Source: Caldiserica bacterium UBA4770 (GTDB lineage: Bacteria > Caldisericota > Caldisericia > Caldisericales > Caldisericaceae). Taken from it: a DNA stretch of 64,000 bases. A model generated the notes under the pieces. The model did not search any database. It was not told the DNA's origin and worked only from the letters and a program-made list of their open reading frames with translations. The position numbers were made by a program, and so were the translations under genes. Positions within the stretch are counted from its first letter, which is position 1, and every line of letters starts with the position of its first letter. Positions 1-9,264 of this stretch are shown piece after piece. The stretch spans positions 1 through 64,000 of the forward strand of contig DHHO01000012.1 in the NCBI GenBank assembly GCA_002403335.1, in the 5' to 3' direction.

Positions 1-75
1 CTCCTCAATACTCCACCCAAAAAGATTAACTACGAGATTGCTTCGTCGCCTACGGCTCCTCGCAATGACAAATAG
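1..75 (-). repeat. REP-like hairpin repeat, partial copy
   Basis: Read on the minus strand this stretch starts like the elements near 37.7, 37.9 and 41.6 kb (TCATTGCGAGG..., then GCAATCTCGTAGT, an AATCTTTTTGGGTGGAG block, and the start of a GAGGAG hairpin). It is cut off by the window edge, so only the first hairpin and the beginning of the second are visible. It lies in the opposite orientation to the other copies. Confidence 0.7.
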
Positions 76-237
76 AAGATATTGAGGAAAATTCAAAGGG
101 AGTTTGTCTACTCTTTCAAACCAGGTGACAAAAATATATCAAAACACGTAACCTGACGAGGAAAAGTAATTCGCCCCTTCGAAATAAAGGAATAAAGATA
201 CTAATAAATTATTTTCGAAGACCCAATTATTTTGGAA

Positions 238-286
238 GAAAAACTATTTACAATAGGGGGACATAAGCCATCCCCCCCTATTGTCT
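238..286 (-). terminator. Rho-independent terminator of the HU gene
   Basis: An 11-bp perfect inverted repeat (ACAATAGGGGG at 250-260 and CCCCCTATTGT at 274-284) lies 12 bases past the HU stop codon. On the minus strand it is followed by an AT-rich run ending in TTTTT. No gene is seen between here and the repeat at the window start. Confidence 0.8.
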
Positions 287-295
287 TGCAGTTTG

Positions 296-568
296 CTATT
301 TTGCTGATTTTTTAAGGTCTTTACCGGCCCTGAAGTATGGAACTGTCTTTGCCGGGATATTAATTTTCTTACCTGTTCTGGGGTTAACGCCAATTCTCTT
401 CTTCCTTTCTCTGGTTCCCCATGTTCCAAAGCCAATTAAGGAAACTTTGTCTCCCTTCTTTAAGGCTTCCTTGACCGAATCAACAAAGGCATTAACCATT
501 GCTTCGGCATCCTTCTTCTTCATGCCAGTTTTTTCAGCGATCTTTCCAACGAGTTCTGGTTTGTTCAT
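296..568 (-). CDS. hup: HU family DNA-binding protein
   Basis: A 90-residue histone-like protein that would bind and bend DNA as a dimer and compact the nucleoid. The start MNKPELVGKIAEKTG, the KGDKVSLIGFGTW segment near residues 40-50, and the beta-arm signature GVNPRTGKKINIPAKTVPYFRAGK (split here by description: residues 59-82) are all typical of HU, as is the length. A GGAGG box stands just upstream of the ATG, and a consensus-like promoter lies about 90 bases upstream. The gene is monocistronic, with a strong terminator right after it. HU and IHF cannot be separated fully from sequence, but a single homodimeric HU is the simplest reading. Confidence 0.95.
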   Translation of the reverse strand: MNKPELVGKIAEKTGMKKKDAEAMVNAFVDSVKEALKKGDKVSLIGFGTWGTRERKKRIGVNPRTGKKINIPAKTVPYFRAGKDLKKSAK

Positions 569-654
569 TCTTTTTTACCTCCTTTCTTCAAGTTATTTAT
601 AATATACTTCCTGATTAGCTACTCATAAAACAGCATTTATACTCTCTCAATTAA

Positions 655-682
655 AATATAAGAGATTTTGCTTTTCTGTCAA
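655..682 (-). promoter_or_regulatory. Sigma-70-type promoter for HU
   Basis: On the minus strand TTGACA (682-677) is followed after 16 bases by TATATT (660-655). This would leave an HU leader of roughly 80 bases. The rest of 690-1010 is AT-rich, and I see no gene in it. Confidence 0.65.
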
Positions 683-1011
683 GTAGGTTTTAATATGATT
701 TTGCGCTTTTTCTTAAAAAATAACATAAAAAAACGAACCTAAAACGATAGCATTATAAATGCTTCTTTATTAATAATTTATAGATTAAAATAAAGAAACG
801 ACTTCTCCAAACCAGTAGTAATATGTATCTATTGATTCATGCCTACCATATCTGGCTATTCTCACAAGATTTCTACTCTGATGCTTCATAAGGGATACCA
901 CTAAAATTAAAGTTTTACACCAAACATAACTTCACTGATGACCGTTTCAGATTTAATTAAGTTGAAAGGATTTTTTGTTTTTTTTCAATTCCTATAAAAG
1001 GAAAACCTCCT

Positions 1012-1039
1012 TTGACTTTTTACGTATTGAAACTATAAT
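1012..1039 (+). promoter_or_regulatory. Sigma-70-type promoter for the DUF4388 gene
   Basis: TTGACT (1012-1017) and TATAAT (1034-1039) are separated by 16 bases and followed by an AAAGGAGG ribosome binding site ending 5 bases before the ATG at 1067. Confidence 0.8.
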
Positions 1040-1066
1040 ATCTAAAGATAACAAAAGGAGGTTTTT

Positions 1067-1831
1067 ATGGCTTTGAGTGGTGACCTGAGTGAAATTGATT
1101 TAAAAACCCTTCTAGGGTTAATAGAAAGTACAAAGGGGACAGGTAAACTCATTGTAAAGAATGATTCCACAACTATCACTGTTTACTTCAAGAATGGCCA
1201 GCCTGTCAATGCCGAGGGAGACAAAGAACCAGTTGGAAGCATAGAAAAGTTGATTAGTTTTGAAGGTGGAACTTTTGAATTCATAAAGAGCAATACAGTA
1301 CCCGAATCTCCACTTGCAAATGAAATTATAGAAGCCTTTTCAAGAACGGAAGACACAAAAGAAAAATGGCGCCTCACAAAAAAGATCTTTCCCAGCAAAG
1401 ACCTTACTTTCGACCTATCAGAGGTAAAGGGGGAGGAAGTAAAACTTACGGGAGAAGAATGGAGAATCTTATCCCTTATAAGGGAACCATTGACCCTTGC
1501 TGACATCGTCAAAGCCTCTCCTTTTGGAGAGTTAAAAACCCTCACAACCCTTGTAAGTATACTGGATAAAAAGCTTATTAAGGTGACAAAGGAAGTAGAA
1601 GAAAGTTTATCCCCAGAGGACAATGTTATACCTGTAAAAGAAACGGGGTGGTTTGCAGTCAATGCTCCCATTTATGGGGAACAAAACCTCGAATTCTATA
1701 AGAAGATTGATGGAAGAAAAGATTTTGAGACACTCGTAAAAGAAATGCATATTACTCTTAAAGAAGGAAGAGAAATCTTAAAATATCTCGTAAGCCAGGG
1801 AAAGGTCAGTTTGCGGAAGAAACCTAAATAA
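1067..1831 (+). CDS. DUF4388 domain protein (PATAN-like)
   Basis: A 254-residue soluble protein with no signal peptide or membrane segment. The N-terminal 100 residues (GDLSEIDLKTLLGLIESTKGTG, then a GKL-V-YFKNGQPVNAE strand-loop pattern) match the DUF4388 type found in bacterial signalling proteins. The remaining 150 residues read as two small helical modules of winged-helix character, the last ending in a Lys-rich tail. It has its own strong promoter. It is transcribed toward hemW, and the two genes overlap tail to tail by 8 bases, which could produce antisense pairing at their 3' ends. Its partner and function are unknown; a role in regulation or polar localisation is only a guess from the family. 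Confidence 0.7.
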   Translation: MALSGDLSEIDLKTLLGLIESTKGTGKLIVKNDSTTITVYFKNGQPVNAEGDKEPVGSIEKLISFEGGTFEFIKSNTVPESPLANEIIEAFSRTEDTKEKWRLTKKIFPSKDLTFDLSEVKGEEVKLTGEEWRILSLIREPLTLADIVKASPFGELKTLTTLVSILDKKLIKVTKEVEESLSPEDNVIPVKETGWFAVNAPIYGEQNLEFYKKIDGRKDFETLVKEMHITLKEGREILKYLVSQGKVSLRKKPK

Positions 1832-2972
1832 AAAAAGTCATAACTTCATTTGCAAGAAGAATTCCTCTCTTCGTGAAGCGGAAGCCATATTTGTCCACTG
1901 AAAGAAATTTATACTCCTTGAGGTAAGCAATTTCATCAGCAAAATCCTCTTCAGGGAAAACCCCAAACTTGTTGTAATATGACAAATTATTGACACCCTC
2001 CAAAAGTCTTAATGACATCATAATATATTCCCCCTTGAGCTTAACACCTGTAAGTTTTTCTCTAAGCTCGTATGGCATTTCGTGGTGGCAAAGTTTATCA
2101 TAGTAAAGGGAAAGATTAGAAACATTCCTTGTCCTTTCCCCTCCAATAAAACTCCCTGCAGATACACCGAGGCCAAGGTAAGGAAGACTTTCCCAGTACG
2201 CAATATTGTGAAGACATCTTTTCCCCTCGCTTGCAAAATTTGAAATCTCATACTGGTGGTAACCGCTTTTCTTTAGCAGAGCTATCCCTTGCTTATACTC
2301 CCTAACCTCTTCTGCTTCAGCTGGAAGGTAAAGAGAATCCTTTATATCGTAAAAAAAAGTCCCTTCTTCAATCGTAAGAGAGTAATAAGAAATATGTTCT
2401 GGCGAAAGTTCAATTGCTTTCCTTAGAGAAGATAATGTATCCTCCACCCTCTCCTCAGGAAGATTGAACATAAGGTCAATATTAATATTATCAAAACCTG
2501 CACGGCGAAGAACCTCAAAGCCTTCATAGATCCTATGAGCATTATGAATCCTTCCAAGGATATTTAAGGTTCTGTCATTAAAAGATTGTGCCCCCATACT
2601 AACCCTGTTCACTCCAATTGCTTTAAATTCCTCAAACTTTAATAGGTCCAAAGTTTCAGGATTTGCTTCAATTGTAAACTCATAGAGAGGGAAAAGGTTA
2701 AATGATTTAGAAAGGAAATCCAGTAAATCTCCAAGATCTTCGGATTCCATCAGGGAGGGTGTCCCCCCGCCAATATAAAGTGTTTTTACAGGGATCTCCC
2801 CTACGGAGAATCTTGAAAAAAATATTTCAGTCTCCTTCTTAAGATAGGAAATGTACCTTTTTAATTCTGCTCTGTCTGCAATAAAGGAGACAAAATCACA
2901 GTAATGGCACTTCCTTCGGCAAAATGGAATGTGGATATAAAGGGATATTCCTTCCCTATTTTTTTGTATCAC
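1824..2972 (-). CDS. hemW: HemW-like radical SAM protein
   Basis: A 382-residue member of the HemW (formerly HemN-like) radical SAM family, heme chaperones that carry heme to respiratory enzymes; true coproporphyrinogen dehydrogenases are a sister group. The cluster motif FCRRKCHYC (CxxxCxxC) is at residues 17-25, followed by YIGGGTPS near 67 and the family's IEANPETL and GVNRVSMGAQSF strands. The C-terminal HemW domain is present. The start is GTG at 2972, overlapping the end of lepA by 17 bases, so translation is probably coupled. lepA-hemW adjacency is common in many bacteria. No heme biosynthesis genes are nearby, so a coproporphyrinogen oxidase role is not supported. Confidence 0.88.
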   Translation of the reverse strand: MIQKNREGISLYIHIPFCRRKCHYCDFVSFIADRAELKRYISYLKKETEIFFSRFSVGEIPVKTLYIGGGTPSLMESEDLGDLLDFLSKSFNLFPLYEFTIEANPETLDLLKFEEFKAIGVNRVSMGAQSFNDRTLNILGRIHNAHRIYEGFEVLRRAGFDNINIDLMFNLPEERVEDTLSSLRKAIELSPEHISYYSLTIEEGTFFYDIKDSLYLPAEAEEVREYKQGIALLKKSGYHQYEISNFASEGKRCLHNIAYWESLPYLGLGVSAGSFIGGERTRNVSNLSLYYDKLCHHEMPYELREKLTGVKLKGEYIMMSLRLLEGVNNLSYYNKFGVFPEEDFADEIAYLKEYKFLSVDKYGFRFTKRGILLANEVMTFFI

Positions 2973-4767
2973 CTTTTACTGAAAGAATTGCAAAGAAAGC
3001 TTCCTGAGGGATTGTCACATTGCCTATCTGTTTCATCTTTTTCTTTCCTTCTTTCTGCTTTTCAAGAAGTTTTCTCTTTCTCGTTACATCCCCTCCATAA
3101 CACTTTGCAATCACATCTTTCCTAAATGGGACAATCCTCTCCTTTGCAATTACTTTACTTCCGATGGCAGCTTGAAGATTCACCTCAAACATCTGCCTGG
3201 GGATAACCTTCCTCATTCTTTCAAGTATTTCTCTCCCCGTTCTCTCTGCTTTCTCTCTGTGAACCATGAAAGAAAGTGCATCAACAGGCTTTTTATTGAT
3301 GAGGATATCCACCTTAGCAATATCAGAACTCTTGAAACCTTTAAATTCATAGTCAAGCGTGCCATAGCCACGCGTAACGGATTTCAAGCTATCAAAAAAA
3401 TCTGTGATAATCTCCTGTAGAGGAACTTCAAACTTGATAATAGCCCTTCTGGATTCTGGATAAAGAATCTCCTTAAATACAGCCCTTCTTGTCTGTATAA
3501 GCTCCAGTACATTTCCTATATATTCAGGAGGCATCATAATAGAGGCATCAACCACAGGCTCCCTTATATCCCTGATCTTTGTATCTTGCGGAAATTTACC
3601 GGGGTTATCAAGCCTGATAACACTCCCATCAATGAGCTCTATCTCATATTCAACATTTGGCACAGTTGCAATAATATCCTGTCCGAATTCTCTCCTAAGC
3701 CTTTCCATCGTTATCTCCATATGGAGTAAACCCGAAAACCCACATCGAAAACCAAATCCAAGGGCATCCGAACTTTCTACTTCAAAAGAGAATGCAGGGT
3801 CATTAAGGTGAAGCTTCTCCATCGATTTCTTGAGCTCTTCAAATTCATTTGTGTTAATGGGAAATATACCTGCAAAGACCATTGGAAGATTCTTTCTAAA
3901 GCCAGGAATTGGAATAAAAGACGGGTGATCAACAGAGGTAATGGTGTCTCCTGTCATTACATCAAGGGGGTCTCTGATGGTTGCTGTAAGATATCCAACC
4001 TCTCCTGCAAGAAGCTCCTCCCTTTCCACCATCCTCAACTCGAAAATCCCCACTTCCTCCACCTGAAACTCTTTTCCTGTGGACATAAACCTGATCTTAT
4101 CACCAGCCCGGATCCTGCCATCTTTCAGGCGTACATAAACGACCACACCTTTATAAGTATCAAAATGGGAGTCAAATACAAGTGCCCTTAAAGGGGCATC
4201 AGAGTCTCCCGAAGGCCACGGAATTCTCCTTACAATTTCTTCAATAAGTTCGTCCACCCCACTGCCAAGTTTTGCGCTGACTTGGAGAATTTCTGAGGGG
4301 GGAAAGCCAAGTATCTCCTGGATTTCCTGTTGGGTACCCTCAATATCAGCATCCTTCACGTCTATCTTATTTATCACCGGAATAATTACAAGGTCATTTT
4401 CAAGAGCAAGGTAAGTATTTGCAATTGTTTGCGCCTCAACTCCCTGAGTTGCATCAACAAGAAGGACAGCACCCTCACATGCCTTAAGGCTTCTTGAAAC
4501 CTCATAATTAAAATCAACGTGCCCGGGAGTGTCAAGGAGATTAAATTGATAGGTAAAGCCATCCCTTGCCTTCATGAAAAGAGTAACTGGATGTGCTCTT
4601 ATGGTTATTCCCCTCTCTTTTTCAAGAGAAAGGGTATCAAGGATCTGTCCTTCTGTGACCTTACTTACAAGACCGGCCCTTTCAAGGAACCGGTCTGCAA
4701 GTGTTGATTTTCCATGGTCTATATGTGCAATGATAGAGAAATTTCTTATCCTGTCATTTATAACCAA
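2956..4767 (-). CDS. lepA: Elongation factor 4 (LepA) GTPase
   Basis: A translational GTPase that acts on the ribosome and is implicated in 30S maturation and back-translocation. The G1 motif AHIDHGKST, G3 DTPGHVDF and G4 NKID are intact. The EF4-specific C-terminal domain follows (VIAKERIVPFRKDV and GGDVTRKRKLLEKQKEGKK near the end). I place the start at the TTG at 4767 (MVINDRIRNFS), giving 603 residues, close to the family norm. An AAGGAT sequence lies just before it. A further TTG at 4788 would add seven basic residues. Either start overlaps the end of clpC (14 or 35 bases), so clpC-lepA-hemW reads as one unit. Confidence 0.95.
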   Translation of the reverse strand: MVINDRIRNFSIIAHIDHGKSTLADRFLERAGLVSKVTEGQILDTLSLEKERGITIRAHPVTLFMKARDGFTYQFNLLDTPGHVDFNYEVSRSLKACEGAVLLVDATQGVEAQTIANTYLALENDLVIIPVINKIDVKDADIEGTQQEIQEILGFPPSEILQVSAKLGSGVDELIEEIVRRIPWPSGDSDAPLRALVFDSHFDTYKGVVVYVRLKDGRIRAGDKIRFMSTGKEFQVEEVGIFELRMVEREELLAGEVGYLTATIRDPLDVMTGDTITSVDHPSFIPIPGFRKNLPMVFAGIFPINTNEFEELKKSMEKLHLNDPAFSFEVESSDALGFGFRCGFSGLLHMEITMERLRREFGQDIIATVPNVEYEIELIDGSVIRLDNPGKFPQDTKIRDIREPVVDASIMMPPEYIGNVLELIQTRRAVFKEILYPESRRAIIKFEVPLQEIITDFFDSLKSVTRGYGTLDYEFKGFKSSDIAKVDILINKKPVDALSFMVHREKAERTGREILERMRKVIPRQMFEVNLQAAIGSKVIAKERIVPFRKDVIAKCYGGDVTRKRKLLEKQKEGKKKMKQIGNVTIPQEAFFAILSVKGDTKK

Positions 4768-7213
4768 CTTTATCCTTCTCTTTCTCAAGAATTACAGAGT
4801 CTGTTGAGGGATTATAATCAACAATTATTGTATCGTTCTCTTTAAACTCTCCTTCAAGGATTTTCATTGCAATAGGGTCTTCCACCTCTTTTTCAATAAG
4901 TCGTTGTAGTGGTCTTGCACCAAAATCGGGGCTGTAGCCCTTCCTGGCAAAATATTCCCGAGCTCCTTCCGTAATTTTAATCTTCATCTTATTTTCAGCT
5001 GCGTTCTTTTCCACCCTCTGCACCATCACATCTACAATCTCTTCAATCTCTTTAAGGGTAAGAGGATAGAAGACAATAATATCATCGAGCCTGTTAAGAA
5101 ACTCTGGCTTAAAGATGTCCTTCAATGAAGCAAGGAGCTTCTTTTTCTTTTCTTCGAATGTCTCAGTGCCACTTAATTCAAAACCCATTGAGCTCTCTTT
5201 GAGCATCCCTGTGCCAAAGTTAGAGGTTAATATCACTACAGTGTTCTTAAACCCCGCGGTACGTCCCTGTGCATCTGTTAACCTTCCTTCATCCATAATC
5301 TGGAGTAATATATCAAAGACATCAGGGTGCGCCTTTTCAATCTCATCAAAGAGGATAACAGAATAAGGTTTTCGTCTTACAGCCTCTGTAAGCTGACCCC
5401 CTTCCTCGTAGCCAACATAACCAGGAGGGGAACCAATAAGTCTTGAAACCGCAAATTTTTCCATATATTCTGACATATCAACTCTAATAAGGGCATTCTC
5501 ACTTCCAAAGAGGAATTCAGCAAGAGTCTTTGCAAGTTCTGTCTTTCCAACCCCAGTTGGACCAAGGAAAAGGAATGTACCAATAGGTTTATTTGGGTTC
5601 TTAAGCCCGGAGCGAGCCCTTCTAATTGCCCTTGAAACTGCTGAAACAGCCTCCTCCTGTCCTATGATCCTTTTATGAAGTTCCTTCTCCATATTTACAA
5701 GTTTCTTTCTCTCGTCTGAAACAAGTTTTTCGACAGGGATATTTGTCCAGAGAGATACGACCTTCCTTATATGGTCATCATCAAGCTCTGGCATTCCCTC
5801 ATCTTCTTCTGAAAGAATTTGCTTTAATTTTAGGAGGATGTCTCTCTCTTCCTCCCTCAATTTATCAGCCTCGTACATTTTCTTCTCTCTGATCGCCTGG
5901 AATTTCCTCTCCTTCACCTCTTTCAAGTGTTTCTCGAGAGCCTTTGTCTCAGAACTCTTGGATAATTGTAACCTTAATCTTGCAGCAGCCTCATCAATAA
6001 GGTCAATTGCCTTATCAGGAAGAAACCTGTCATTTATATATTTAATCGAGAGATTAACAGCAGATTCAATTGCCTCATCGGTAATCTTTACCCCATGAAA
6101 TTTTTCGTATCTCTCCCTGAGCCCTCTAAGAATTGCAATACTTTCCACAAATGAAGGCTCATTTATATATATAGGCTGAAACCTTCTCTCAAGTGCGGCA
6201 TCCTTCTCAACATACTTTCTGTACTCTTTCGGTGTTGTTGCACCAATCACCTGTATCTCCCCATCAGTGAGGGCAGGTTTAATAATGCTCGATGCATCAA
6301 TTGCCCCTTCAGCAGCACCAGCCCCAACAAGTGTATGAAATTCATCAATGAAGAGAATAACCGACCTCTGCGTTTTTGCAACTTCTCGGAGGATTTTCTT
6401 CATTCTCTCCTCAAACTCTCCTCTATACTTTGTACCAGCAATAATTGAGGCAAGGTCAATTGAAACAATCCTCCTCCCCTTGAGAAGGTCGGGTATATCA
6501 TTATCTGCAATACGCTGGGCAAGCCCTTCAACAATCGAAGTCTTACCAACACCAGGATCCCCAATAATTGCAGGGTTGTTCTTCTTTCTCCTCATGAGGA
6601 TCTCAATCATCCTCTCTATCTCCCCTTCTCTGCCAATCACAGGGTCCAGCTCACCTTTAGAGGCAAGTAATGTCAGATCTTTGCTAAACTGGTCAAGGGT
6701 AGGGGTTCTTGTCTGATTTGATGTGAATACATTATTGTTATTTCTATTTGGCTGAATCAGGTTCTTCTCACCCAGCATGGAGTAGATAACTTCTTCGAAC
6801 TTCTGAATATCAATGCCCAGCTCCTGCAGAATCTTTATAGCAATACCCCCGCCTTCATGAATAACAGCAAGGAGCATATGTTCAGGGCTTATATAGGAGT
6901 CTCCAAGGTTTATAGCTTCCCTTTCTGCAAGCTCGAGAACTCTTTTTGCCCGGGGAGTAAGGATAACCTCTTCCCTCCCAGCGGAGCTTTCTCCTTGTTT
7001 ATTCTCTCTTATAAAAGACTCAATCCTTTCAACTACATCTTCAGGATCTACATCCATACTTTCAATCGCTCTGTAGGCGATGCCTTCCTCGGCCTTTATA
7101 AGACCAAGCAGAATATGCTCCGTGCCCAGGTAATCATTGTTAAGAACATGTGCCTCTTCCTGAGCAATTAGAATTGCTCTTTGAGCTCTTTCTGTTAAAT
7201 TATTCCAGTTCAT
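4754..7213 (-). CDS. clpC: ClpC-type AAA+ unfoldase
   Basis: An 819-residue HSP100 ATPase that unfolds proteins and feeds them to ClpP. Two Clp-N repeats occupy residues 1-145. The first AAA+ module has Walker A GDPGVGKTS near 218 and Walker B VILFIDEFH. A UVR-like coiled linker near 430-470 defines the ClpC type rather than ClpB. The second AAA+ module has Walker A GPTGVGKTE near 548 and Walker B SVILFDEIEKAH. A C-terminal ClpB D2-small domain ends the protein. No mcsA/mcsB/ctsR genes are next to it and clpP is not in the window. It is divergent from gyrB across a 135-base AT-rich spacer. An AGGAGA box precedes the ATG. Confidence 0.95.
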   Translation of the reverse strand: MNWNNLTERAQRAILIAQEEAHVLNNDYLGTEHILLGLIKAEEGIAYRAIESMDVDPEDVVERIESFIRENKQGESSAGREEVILTPRAKRVLELAEREAINLGDSYISPEHMLLAVIHEGGGIAIKILQELGIDIQKFEEVIYSMLGEKNLIQPNRNNNNVFTSNQTRTPTLDQFSKDLTLLASKGELDPVIGREGEIERMIEILMRRKKNNPAIIGDPGVGKTSIVEGLAQRIADNDIPDLLKGRRIVSIDLASIIAGTKYRGEFEERMKKILREVAKTQRSVILFIDEFHTLVGAGAAEGAIDASSIIKPALTDGEIQVIGATTPKEYRKYVEKDAALERRFQPIYINEPSFVESIAILRGLRERYEKFHGVKITDEAIESAVNLSIKYINDRFLPDKAIDLIDEAAARLRLQLSKSSETKALEKHLKEVKERKFQAIREKKMYEADKLREEERDILLKLKQILSEEDEGMPELDDDHIRKVVSLWTNIPVEKLVSDERKKLVNMEKELHKRIIGQEEAVSAVSRAIRRARSGLKNPNKPIGTFLFLGPTGVGKTELAKTLAEFLFGSENALIRVDMSEYMEKFAVSRLIGSPPGYVGYEEGGQLTEAVRRKPYSVILFDEIEKAHPDVFDILLQIMDEGRLTDAQGRTAGFKNTVVILTSNFGTGMLKESSMGFELSGTETFEEKKKKLLASLKDIFKPEFLNRLDDIIVFYPLTLKEIEEIVDVMVQRVEKNAAENKMKIKITEGAREYFARKGYSPDFGARPLQRLIEKEVEDPIAMKILEGEFKENDTIIVDYNPSTDSVILEKEKDKVGYK

Positions 7214-7348
7214 ACAACCATCTCCTGATATATTTTAACATTTTTCATTAAAATATGAAAACAATAAGAATATATTTGACCTTTTTCACTTTTAATTTTT
7301 AACTAATTCTGATAGAATATAGCGTTGGACTTTACGGAGGCAATTAAA

Positions 7349-9256
7349 ATGAGTGAAGAGTATAATGCAGGTAGTATTAAGGTACTGGAAGGGCTTCAAC
7401 ATGTAAGAAAAAGGCCCTCAATGTATATTGGTTCTACGGGAGACAGTGGTCTTCACCACCTTGTTTTTGAAGTTGTAGATAATAGTATTGATGAAGCAAT
7501 GGCAGGTTACTGCACAGAGATAGAGGTTATTATGAATATGGATGGGAGTGTAACCGTCATTGATAACGGAAGAGGAATACCTGTCGACATTCACCCCGAC
7601 TTAAAAGTCTCGGGGGTTGAAGTTGCACTAACAAAGCTCAACGCTGGTGGAAAATTTGAAGGAAAGGTATATCGTGTCTCAGGAGGACTTCATGGCGTTG
7701 GAGTCTCTGTTGTTAATGCCCTTTCAAAGCATTTGCATATAAAGGTGACAAGAGAGGGAATTGTGTATGAGCAGGAGTTTGAAAGGGGTGTTCCCCTATA
7801 TCCCCTGAGGGAAATTGGCCAGGCTTCTGGGGGAAGAATCTCTGGAACTGAGGTTACTTTTACTCCCGACCCGGAGATTTTTGAATCAATAGAATTCAAT
7901 GAATCTTTAATAAAACCGAAACTGAAAGAGCTTACCTATCTAAATAAAGGGCTCAAAATTACCTTCCGTAATGAAAGAGAAGGTACAGTTGAGGTATTTT
8001 ACTCAGAGAATGGCATAAAAGATTTCATAAATGAATTGAATGAAAATCAGCAAGTCATCTTGCAGGAACCCATATATCTCCTCGAAGAAAATGAAGGTTT
8101 TTTCCTTGAAGTTGCAATTCAATACAATAGCGGGTTTAGTTCAGAGGTACTCTCTTTCGTTAATAACATTGCAACCACAGAAGGCGGAACCCATGAGCTT
8201 GGTTTCAAGATGGCACTTACGAAGGTTATAAATGATGAAGCAGCACAGTTAAAGCTCATAAAAGAAGAGGAGGCACTAACTGGAGATGACGTCAGGGAAG
8301 GGCTCACTGCAATTATCAACTTAAGAATACTCAACCCTCAGTTCGAAGGTCAAACAAAAGCAAAATTAGGAAACCCAGAAATAAAGACAAGGATTTATAA
8401 CGACGTGAAAAACCTTCTTACCCTTTACTTTGACAGACATATAGACGACTTTAAAGAGATTATAAAGAAGGCAACCCTTGCACAGAATGCAAGAATTGCA
8501 GCCAGAAAGGCAAAAGAACTTATCAGGAGGAAAGGCGCCCTTGATTTCTCTGGAAGGCTCCCTGGAAAGCTCGCTGATTGCTCAACAAATGACCCAAAGG
8601 AAGCTGAAATATACATTGTCGAAGGGGAATCAGCAGGTGGAAGTGCCAAACAGGGACGTGATAGAAAATTTCAGGCGATACTTCCTCTGAGAGGAAAGAT
8701 ACTAAATGTTGAAAAGGTAAATATGAATCATGCTCTCTCAAATCAGGAGATTAAAAACCTCATTACATCACTCGGATGTGGGATTAAAGAGGACTTTAAG
8801 GCAGAGAACCTCAGGTACCATAAGGTTATTATCATGACAGATGCAGATATAGATGGAGCACATATAAGGACCCTCCTTCTTACGTTTTTCTTCAGATATA
8901 TGAGAGGACTTATAGAGAATGGCTACCTTTACATTGCCCAGCCACCCCTTTACAGGGTAAGCCTCGGGAAATCCCTTCATTATGCATACTCCGAGGAAGA
9001 ACTCAAAAGGATACTTTCTCCCCTTTCTGACCCAGAAAAGGCAGAGGTACAGAGATATAAAGGCCTTGGAGAGATGGACCCGCAGCAGCTATGGGAAACC
9101 ACAATGGACCCATCAAGGCGTGTAATTATAAGGACAACGATGAGAGAAGCAGAGGAAGCAAATGCACTTTTTGAGCTGCTTATGGGAGAGAAGGTTGAAC
9201 CCAGAAGAAAATTCATAGAAGAGCATGCAAAAGAAGTTGTAAATCTTGATATATGA
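7349..9256 (+). CDS. gyrB: DNA gyrase subunit B
   Basis: The ATPase subunit of DNA gyrase. The start ATG at 7349 is chosen because ACGGAGG lies at 7334-7340 and the protein then begins MSEEYNAGSIKVLEGLQHVR as in the family; the TTG at 7325 has no such support. It is about 635 residues. The GHKL ATPase motifs DNSIDEAMAG and DNGRGIPV and the GGKF-x-GLHGVG lid are present. The Toprim domain has IVEGESAGGSAKQGRDR and the metal motif MTDADIDGAHI, and the C-terminal QRYKGLGEM follows. gyrA follows after 8 bases, so the two subunits are probably made together. Confidence 0.97.
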   Translation: MSEEYNAGSIKVLEGLQHVRKRPSMYIGSTGDSGLHHLVFEVVDNSIDEAMAGYCTEIEVIMNMDGSVTVIDNGRGIPVDIHPDLKVSGVEVALTKLNAGGKFEGKVYRVSGGLHGVGVSVVNALSKHLHIKVTREGIVYEQEFERGVPLYPLREIGQASGGRISGTEVTFTPDPEIFESIEFNESLIKPKLKELTYLNKGLKITFRNEREGTVEVFYSENGIKDFINELNENQQVILQEPIYLLEENEGFFLEVAIQYNSGFSSEVLSFVNNIATTEGGTHELGFKMALTKVINDEAAQLKLIKEEEALTGDDVREGLTAIINLRILNPQFEGQTKAKLGNPEIKTRIYNDVKNLLTLYFDRHIDDFKEIIKKATLAQNARIAARKAKELIRRKGALDFSGRLPGKLADCSTNDPKEAEIYIVEGESAGGSAKQGRDRKFQAILPLRGKILNVEKVNMNHALSNQEIKNLITSLGCGIKEDFKAENLRYHKVIIMTDADIDGAHIRTLLLTFFFRYMRGLIENGYLYIAQPPLYRVSLGKSLHYAYSEEELKRILSPLSDPEKAEVQRYKGLGEMDPQQLWETTMDPSRRVIIRTTMREAEEANALFELLMGEKVEPRRKFIEEHAKEVVNLDI

Positions 9257-9264
9257 GGTGATGC

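Noticed and set aside
7270..7300. CtsR operator upstream of clpC
   Set aside because: GGTCAAA is present once, with a weak second half (AGTGAAA) at 2- rather than 3-base spacing; no ctsR gene is near.
7325..7348. Upstream TTG start of gyrB
   Set aside because: No ribosome binding site; the GGAGG box at 7336-7340 serves the ATG at 7349.
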